From Ailurus styani (lineage: Eukaryota > Chordata > Mammalia > Carnivora > Ailuridae), in the NCBI GenBank assembly GCA_002007465.1, contig LNAC01000774.1:386426-450425 (forward strand): a DNA stretch of 64,000 nt, read 5' to 3'. Below the pieces are notes generated by a model. The model searched no databases. It was given only the letters and a program-made list of their open reading frames with translations, and was not told the DNA's origin. The number at the start of each line of letters is the position of its first letter. The first letter of the stretch is position 1. The position numbers and the translations under genes are program-made. Below are positions 57,140-64,000 of this stretch, in pieces.

Positions 57140-57565
57140 CTCTGAAGGAGATGAAGAGCTGTTGTTATATTTTAAGGAAGAACAGGACAGTATAAATTCA
57201 GTTATCAATCTAACCTCACACTCTCAGTCATCAGGATAATTTCTTAGCTTAAATAATTAGACCTTCTTCATGAGTATTGATTTTCCTCTGAGCAAGTTTC
57301 TTATTGCTCCTTCAGTTTTTTCTTCCTAAACAGGACAATATCCTTAAAAGTTCTGCTTTTTTGTAAATTGTATAGTTGAAGTTTTGTTTTTATGTCAGAA
57401 ATGCAGTAACTTTGTTTATGTTCTTGTGTTTTCATTTTTGTTTTGCTTTGGTTTGCACTTTCATATAGTTAGTCATTTGTTCACTAACTTTGACTTTTGT
57501 AATTTGTTTAAGCAAGTGATAGAGATTTTTACTACAATAAAGTCTTCGCATTCTTGCTGTTGCAG
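57140..57565 (+). other. candidate alternative terminal exon with polyadenylation signal
   Basis: A good acceptor (TCTATTTTCTTTTATTTAG, AG at 57138-57139) precedes an acidic frame that reads SSEGDEELLLYFKEEQ in phase 2 and stops at TAA 57237-57239. An AATAAA lies 297 bases further (57536-57541) with GT/T-rich sequence after it. This layout is that of a 3' terminal exon. The preceding visible TDRD3 exon ends in phase 0, so splicing to it would read L then stop (CTC TGA), giving a truncated protein. I do not recognise the peptide. Alternatives: a decayed last exon of an unrelated retrocopy, or chance. Confidence 0.3.
57536..57541 (+). promoter_or_regulatory. AATAAA polyadenylation signal candidate
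   Basis: Hexamer within 'actacaataaagtcttcgca', followed at 10-35 bases by 'cttgctgttgcagtggtatt', a plausible GU-rich downstream element. Common by chance in AT-rich DNA. Confidence 0.3.
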
Positions 57566-58069
57566 TGGTATTGTTCCCTAGGATATTTGTATGTTATGTA
57601 GCTTTGTTATATGTATTACAGCCAACAGAATAACGTGTTTTCATGACTCTTCATATGAATGTTATGTAGGATTCAGTTATCAAAAATATATTCTGTTTAT
57701 ACACTTAAAAGTAGTCACATGGTTTGGGATTGGGGCATTATTTTTTTTTTTTTAGTAAGGCTACAGTTATTATAAAATCAAGTATTAGGTTTTAATAGAG
57801 AAGATTTAGTAAGTTATCAAAAGGAATATAACCAGAATTAAGACCTTAAACATTACTATTCAACTTACCAGTGGACTTTTAATAACATATGTATGGGACT
57901 GTGTTACTTGAAAAGATCGATTATATGTATAGATCTCATAATCAGCTAAAAGATACTGATTTAAATTTTATTCTACAGGCCTTAAGTAATTTCATCTTTT
58001 GTTTATAAGATCAGATTTAGATTTACTTTTCTCTATAATTATATTTTAATAATAATATTTTTATTTTAG

Positions 58070-58135
58070 ACAGACTTAAGAACAATTGGCAAGAAATTCC
58101 TCCCCAGTGACATCAATGGTGGAAAGGTAGAAAAG
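58070..58135 (+). CDS. TDRD3: TDRD3 internal coding exon (N-terminal region)
   Basis: A 66-base, 22-codon symmetrical exon (phase 0 at both ends). The acceptor is TTTTTATTTTAG and the donor AAG|GTAAAG is close to consensus. It reads [20 protein letters not shown] followed by EK, directly continuing the IALN end of the 52194-52278 exon as in TDRD3 (about residues 43-64). This segment leads into the OB-fold that contacts TOP3B. Because the exon length is a multiple of three, skipping it would keep frame. A glycine is present (DINGG) where I recall serine in human. The next exon, expected to begin LEGPCVLQIQ, is not in the window. Confidence 0.96.
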
Positions 58136-59214
58136 GTAAAGAAAAACATTAACTTCCTAAATTATGCTAACTATAATAAATATGAACATTTACTAAGTTA
58201 CTGGAATTATATTTTGTCAATAAAGACTGCAACTGCAAAATATTTTAGAAGTAAATAGGTCACAGAGTTATCCTTATAGTGACTTTCTGTACAAATAGAA
58301 ACTTATTGACTTGAACTTTCACACTTTTGTTGACTTTTCAACATTTAAAAAAAAAAACGTCAGTTTCAGGAATTATAATTATGGGACACTTACATGTGAG
58401 ATTTACCAGATATTGCTTAATATGGGACAAGGAGCTTTTTGTACCTTTTAATTTTATTTCCCTATTTCCATGTTTATCAAATGAACTTATTTATATAAAA
58501 TTATAAGATTGTGAGAATATTAGGAGCAATTTGTCAAAGCTGTGCATTTGGTTATTGCTTTCATTTTGTAACACATATGTATATTAGTGCACAATATACA
58601 TAATATAATATATGTATTATATATGTTATGTATATTAGATAATTTCAAGTATATATATTCATGTTATGAATTTTTTCAGTGATCTTTTTAATATCTAGGG
58701 ATATGGTTTTTAGATACCAACTACTCAGTCTTTTACTTCTTTATTTATATTCAATTTCTTCTTTTTATTTGAAAATACATGTTAATTGTGTCAGCCAAGA
58801 ATTTTATGTGCTATTGGTCACTTTTTGGAGTATTAAAGAACATCATTATCTATAAATAAATACTTTCAGTGTGTATGTTTTGTCTTTGGATAAATACTCT
58901 TACCATTTTAACACTTCTGTTTTAGATCATTGTAAAAGGTCTATAATGTAACAAAGTTTCTTACATTTTCTAAATATTAATCTGTTTATGTAAATGATGG
59001 TAATCGTTTTGCTGGAAAGAACCATATGAGAATTCTAATCTTCTCTCATTTTTGAGACAGATACTCAGAGAAGAGGTTCTGTAAACTCCTCAGCAACTGA
59101 TTTTAATATTTAACAACACTCTGTGTCAGCAAACTTTAATTATATTTTAATCTAAATTTCTTAGGCTACAACTTAAAAAGTTCATAACGTCTTCTTGATC
59201 TTCCCTCAGGGGAA
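58136..59214 (+). other. TDRD3: next TDRD3 intron, unique sequence
   Basis: Donor GTAAAGAAAA, then AT-rich intron with a TA-rich patch at about 58570-58660. No repeat or exon recognised. Confidence 0.6.
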
Positions 59215-59660
59215 ATGGAGAACATCTGCTTACTTTCCCTTGAGAATAATTCTTCATATACTTGAGGACTTGTAAATGTCATTGCCACAGGTTTCTTTTG
59301 TTAAAGCTAGTTATCTTGATTCCTTTGTTTACTCTGTCTCAGATTTTTCATTCAACTTCATTGCTCTCAGAGTTCTCTCCAGTTTCTGTATATCTCTTTT
59401 TTTGGTTGTGGTAGTCATTCTCAGGCTTCATTGTACACAGCTCGGGTAAAACATAGATGGCCAGCCCCTCCCCTTCTACCCCCTGACCCCCCCAGTTTCT
59501 GATTCCACTGAATTAGGATAGAGCCCGAGAATCTCTATTTTGGACAAGTTTCCACGGGACGTTGCTTCTGGTGCTCTGGGAGGCATACTTAACAGGTTTC
59601 TTGATTACAGAACCCCAGATTAGGCAGCAGTCCCGGTTAGGTCTGATGAGTGCAACTGTT
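59215..59660. repeat. possible L3/CR1 LINE remnant split by a hAT MITE-like piece
   Basis: 'ttcatatacttgaggacttg', 'agagttctctccagtttctg' and, after a break, 'agaaccccagattaggcagc' with 'ggtctgatgagtgcaactgt' resemble conserved CR1/L3 phrases. The intervening 59405-59600 ('tagtcattctcaggcttcat', 'gagaatctctattttggaca') looks like a MER5-type hAT fragment. Both calls are tentative. Confidence 0.4.
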
Positions 59661-60228
59661 CTTTATAGGAAAAGTGACTAACATCAAAGCCGTAATCCTC
59701 TTTGGAGGTAGATTAAAGGAGTATAGAGAGGAGTCTTCAAACTTCTCCCAAAAGAAGCCAAAAGTAAATGCTCACATGGTGTGTATTATTATTATTATTA
59801 TTATATTTACTAAGTCTTGGGTAATACCATTTTTAGAATTTAGGAGTTTCAGATTGGAAAGGAAGAATGGAGAGCCGATTGATCTGTGATCTGATAAGAA
59901 AGACTGTAGCCCTGTGGTTAGAAAACAGTTAATCCTGGATACATTGAATTTACATCTTTTTTGTTCTAAGACAATTCTGGGGCCTCGGAAAGGCACTGTT
60001 ATCTGGAGTTTGAAACTAAAGTCTTAATAATTGTTTTTAGTTATCACTGTTAATTTGGGGGAAGTAGAATGGCAAAAAAGGCAAGTAACTTAATCATTAA
60101 TTAATATAAAATTTTGCTCAGGTTCTTTTCTCTTTCCTTCCCTTCTCTTAACACTATTTTGCAGTTCCTGTATTTTCTCCCTACGGTTGCCCATGACCTT
60201 ACTGCAAAGGTTTCAAACAAATTTTTAC
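59661..60228. other. intron with (ATT)n run
   Basis: A short ATT run lies at 59784-59804 and produces poly-Ile frames on both strands. Otherwise unique. Confidence 0.55.
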
Positions 60229-60244
60229 AATGCTGAAGGGGAAT

Positions 60245-60357
60245 GGGGTGCCTGGGTGTCGGTTGAGTGACTCTTGCTCTCAGCTCAGGTCTTGGTCTCA
60301 GGGTCACGAGTTGAACACCCACTCCCAGCATACGTAAAAAAGAAAAAAAGGGAAAAA
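60245..60357 (+). mobile_element. short tail-less CanSINE, sense, old type
   Basis: 'ggggtgcctgggtgtcggtt', 'gagtgactcttgctctcagc', 'tctcagggtcacgagttgaa', then the A-rich tail. The duplication AATGCTGAAGGGGAA / AATGCTGAGGGGGAA lies at 60229-60243 and 60358-60372. A few head bases (CTCAGTC) are deleted. Confidence 0.92.
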
Positions 60358-60372
60358 AATGCTGAGGGGGAA

Positions 60373-61599
60373 GATGACTGCTGTCTCCAGGCTTCCAAGC
60401 CTAAGCCACGTCTTCCCACAGGCAGTTTATCTTTGAGGTTTAGGCCATAAAGATTGTGAGAGTGGACGGAGGTGTGGTGGGGAAGCCACCTTCTTCAACT
60501 TCTTTTCTGAGTGTTTTAGGGCAGGCTTTGCATTTCTTAGATATTACAAGGTTTTGGAATCTGGGAGCTTATAAGCTAAAAATCATGGTACAAAGTCATG
60601 ACAAAAGAGGAAGAAACAAAACTGTTTAGTATTTTCAGATTCTTTTTTAAGCGTAATATTTTGCAGTAGTCATTTTCATAGCTTAAGCTTCTGAACCAAA
60701 GTATAGAATTATAAAATAGAGGTTAATATAAAAATATTTTACCAGTCCAGCTATGAGATAACCTTATGCAATACTGTGGAACCATAAAAAGGAAAGACTT
60801 TCAGGTCCGTACTTATTTTTTCCTTCTAAGTTTTAAAAATGACAGGTTGTATATGCCTTTTTAAATCTCAAACTGATTAAAGACCTAATTTTACAAATGG
60901 GAGAGACCTGCTCAAAGCTCTAGCAGTTCCGGCATCAACCACAAGATGGCTTCACTGCCTTAAAATTCAAAGTGAATGCCCTTTCACCATCAGTCTAGAA
61001 AATTAGATGGTTTTCAAAAGAAAAATAATTGAAAAAAGTTTTAAGTTTTAATTTAAATAAAATTATATCATGTTTTATGTATGTTAATTTATTCTGTGGT
61101 AAATAATACAATTTGTCAGTGTTCCTTCTGGGGAGTTATTCAAATTAAACATGCACTCTTACTTTTCAGAACAATGGATTACTCTGAAATATTGATTTTA
61201 CTCTGCTTTATTTACAAGTTTTTATTGATAAATATTGGTAGAACTTCTGTGGAGTTTACAAATGACTGTACAAAACAATATATAGTACAAATACTCTTCT
61301 GATAATTGAAAAACAAACTGTTCACCTTCACTTTTTTTTTAATTCTTCCAGAGAACAAAAGGCTAAAAAGGTGAAGGATAGAGGTGTGGAAATAGGCAAA
61401 TGACACACTAATAGAAGGGTTACTTTTGACTGGGAGTCTCACAGTGTTTTCCTCATATTTCATTTACTGTAATTGCTCTGAACGATCAAATAAGAAATTA
61501 TGTTCTGTGCTATACTTCGATATATAAATTGATGCTTTTCACAGAGGATCTCAAACTTGGGAGAACCTCTTCAAGATTATGTCTATTTCTCAATAGGCT
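60373..61599. other. intron, nothing certain
   Basis: Unique sequence. A CTCF-core-like string (CCACAAGATGGC) occurs at 60939-60950. Frames at 61081-61302 and 61212-61463 show no known domain. Confidence 0.5.
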
Positions 61600-61786
61600 T
61601 TTTTTAAAAGATTTTATTTATTTATTTGACAGAGAGAGAGAGAGAGAACACAAGCAGGGGGAGTGGGAGAGGGAGAAGCAGGCTTCCCGCTGAGCAGGGA
61701 GCCCCATGCGGGCTCAGTGCCAGGACCCTGGGATCATGACCTCAGCTGAAGGCAAACACTTAATGACTGAGCCACCCAGGTGCCCC
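61600..61786 (-). mobile_element. CanSINE, antisense, older caniform type
   Basis: 'aaaagattttatttatttat', GA tract, 'gcaggcttcccgctgagcag', head ending GAGCCACCCAGGTGCCCC. The duplication is blurred ('tcaataggctttt' / 'tcactaagtagactttt'). Confidence 0.94.
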
Positions 61787-62439
61787 TCACTAAGTAGACT
61801 TTTATAATACCCTGTTTTTAAAATTTCTAAGGAGTGAAAACTTTTAGGTAGTCTTCTAGTAAAGGTACTACCGTATTTAGGATTCAGAAATTTTCTTTTT
61901 ACTGTTGTTTATAATTTTTTTTACATTTATACTCTCTCTGTATGTGAATATCACTTGAAAAATTTGAGATAGGGATGAGGGACTACCTTTGCAAAGCTGT
62001 TTTTTCCAGCATCCCCAGTGCATTTGACTTGCTTTCCTCTTGATCTTTTTTGGTGCAAGCTTCTGACTTATCTCAAGGAGAGCCCTGATTTCCAGCAAAC
62101 TCTTCTTTTTCTTCTCCTTCTCCTCTTCCTTACTGAAAATCTACTCTGCTATATCTGATGTTAAGCAGTTTATATGTGTTGTCCTTGTGGTCTTCAGAAA
62201 AACACTGAAAATAGAAATGATTACTGCCCCCTTTTTTTACTGCTGAGATAAAGGAACTGTAACTTCCTTAAAATCTGTCTGTGCTGCCAGGCAAACTGCT
62301 ATTTATTCTGTAAATCTCCACTCACATTCCATTTCTAATTTTCTTGACCCCTTTTGAGCAGAATTAACTTTTAAGCATCGGTATTTCCATTGCCCTTTAT
62401 GCCTGTGTCTGCTTTTGCTATGTAACAAATTTTGTCATA
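61787..62439. other. intron, nothing recognised
   Basis: Unique; the reverse frame at 61877-62098 is unsupported. Confidence 0.5.
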
Positions 62440-62670
62440 GTTTTAGAATGTGTAATAGAAAGATGAGAAACTTTGGTATAAGACAGATCCGAATCTGTAT
62501 CCTGATTCTGCCTCTTACTAGCTGAATGACATCTGGCAGAGTACATTACCCTCTGCTCTCAGTTTTCTCATTTAAGATATACAAGTGATCCTATCGTACT
62601 TTATAGATCTGGAGGTAAATTAAGACAATTATTTTAAAGACAAAGGAAATACTGTATTTATCAAGGAGTT
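62440..62670 (+). repeat. MIR SINE, sense
   Basis: 'tcctgattctgcctcttact', 'agctgaatgacatctggcag', 'ctcagttttctcatttaaga' and 'gatcctatcgtactttatag' follow MIR order. A further old-repeat phrase ('cagcccctgccttgttggag') follows at 62680-62830 but is unassigned. Confidence 0.85.
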
Positions 62671-62830
62671 TTGAATGCATATTTGTGCTAAGTTCGAGGG
62701 ATGCCGCGATCAACAGGACAGCCCCTGCCTTGTTGGAGCACATAATCTAATAGGAGATCAAGAAACTTACGTGTTCATGTAGTGAAACAAATATTATGTC
62801 AGAAGTACCTGTGATGAAGGCGCAGCCGTC

Positions 62831-63784
62831 TCAGCTTGGTGAAGTGGGAAGGTTGCTTTTCTTGCGAGACTATTAGTTTTTAGAGATGTGCTTCTCGGGT
62901 AATAGTGGGCAGATCCCCTTTTGGGGGCATATTTAAAATCTTAGGGTAGGAGAGTATATGTGTGTATAGGTGTGTGCACACCCCCACACCACCATATTCA
63001 GCATTATTATTTCTATTTGGAAAACTATAAAAAAATTAAAAACCTGCTTTATTGTACAAACTGTAAAAAACAGAGCTTGACAAAATCTGAACTGATAACA
63101 ATACACAGAAGATAAGTATAGTGGACATTTGTGATTCCTAGAACCTGAGTTCTCTTTCTGTATGTGGGGGAATGTCCCATCTTTTGAGTCATGGTGGTGG
63201 AGAGAAAGAAAATGCTGAACACGTTTTCCCCAGCCTCCTCTGCACCAACTCCTTTGTACCTCAGCTCCGCTAGTCAGCCGTGGCTGCTATGGACTGGGGC
63301 TAGTCACTCAAATAAGCAGGAACTGTAGGGAATGCTCTCTGCTAGTGGTAGAAGCTACAGCAAGGTAGAGGTTCTAGGGTAACAGCTGCAGCAGTCTTGG
63401 GGTAGGTGTCCAGGGCCAGTGAGGCTGACAGAACAAGGTGTACAGCTAGATGCTTGCGGTGGGCTGGGTTCTGCTTGCTACAGCTTGGGAACGCCGATTG
63501 TCAGCACGTCTTCCTAGGTTGGAGTACAGTAATATCTTGTTGGTAGTTGAAATCAGCTATGGAAGTTGGCAGATGCTACAAATAGTAAGGCTTCTTCTCT
63601 CCCCTCCCCATCCGAGAACTGTTTTACGAACACACCTTGGCCACTAAACCATTTCTATAGTTTGGTTATGAGTGTTTTTTCTCTGTGTGTAGGCGGCAGA
63701 CCTAGTTCTTTTATTCTCCTGACATTTCTGTGAACTACCCAGTGTCTTAATTTCAAAATATCTTGTAAACTGTTTGAACTATTT
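62831..63784. other. unassigned, relatively GC-rich intron block
   Basis: Positions about 63200-63660 are less AT-rich than the surroundings and contain the frame 63450-63647, but no domain, splice pair or named repeat is recognised. Confidence 0.45.
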
Positions 63785-64000
63785 TAATGTAATATTTAAC
63801 ATATACAAACATATATGTTTTAAGCTTAATAATGAAGTGAGCGCGTGTGACGTTTCAGCCTGATACAAGAACTAGAACATTACAGTACCACTCTGCCTAC
63901 CTTGGTGTCCTACCTCTTCCTCCCTCCCACACTTAGAACTGGTTGTTGTGAATTTTGAGTTTAACTTTACTTTTAAAAATATTTTAGTTACATATGTAAT
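63785..64000 (-). repeat. old L1 3' UTR, antisense, runs off the window
   Basis: 'tttaacatatacaaacatat', 'agcttaataatgaagtgagc', 'gatacaagaactagaacatt' and 'tcctacctcttcctccctcc' match the distal 3' UTR of an old L1M family in antisense. Confidence 0.55.

Noticed and set aside
1..64000. CRISPR arrays, operons, phage or plasmid features
   Set aside because: Composition, spliced exons, SINEs and L1 show mammalian nuclear DNA; no regularly spaced short repeats were seen.

Overview
This window is vertebrate nuclear DNA, AT-rich and almost entirely non-coding. It reads as intronic sequence of one large gene plus a dense layer of transposable elements. About 35 tRNA-derived CanSINE (SINEC) copies place it in a caniform carnivore. 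Eleven of them carry a young diagnostic form (GTTAAAGCCTCTGCC in the head, CTACTTGTGATCTC before the tail) that I associate with mustelids (ferret, mink, marten, otter, badger). The mustelid placement is an inference from SINE type; Carnivora itself is well supported.

The only protein-coding gene I can defend is TDRD3 on the + strand. Two internal exons are visible, at 52194-52278 (28 full codons plus one split-codon base) and 58070-58135 (22 codons). Both have good splice sites, matching phase and a reading frame that agrees with the TDRD3 N-terminus. No CpG-rich first exon is present, so positions 1-52193 look like part of intron 1, 52279-58069 is the next intron and 58136-64000 the start of the one after. 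A possible alternative terminal exon (acceptor at 57139, short acidic ORF, AATAAA at 57536) lies inside the second intron and is the most interesting non-repeat signal.

Layout: 0-3.3 kb holds an old L2-type fragment, a hAT MITE, two SINEs and a 5'-truncated L1 with a smaller inverted-end L1 nested in it. 3.3-11 kb is mostly unique intron with a MIR, two hAT MITEs and four SINEs. 11.2-12.7 kb is an L2. 12.7-21.4 kb is a head-to-head pair of old L1 copies with insertions. 21.5-42.8 kb is mixed intron with SINEs, L2/MIR pieces, an MLT1 LTR and three assembly-gap scars. 42.8-46.0 kb is a nearly full-length dead Tigger1 DNA transposon carrying four SINEs. 46-64 kb is the exon-bearing part with mostly sense-oriented SINEs.

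Nearly all longer open frames are chance frames or lie in SINE, L1 or Tigger sequence. I found no CRISPR array, no functional RNA gene, no bacterial-type operon and no novel multi-gene system. Repeat family names are from memory of consensus sequences, not from a database search.
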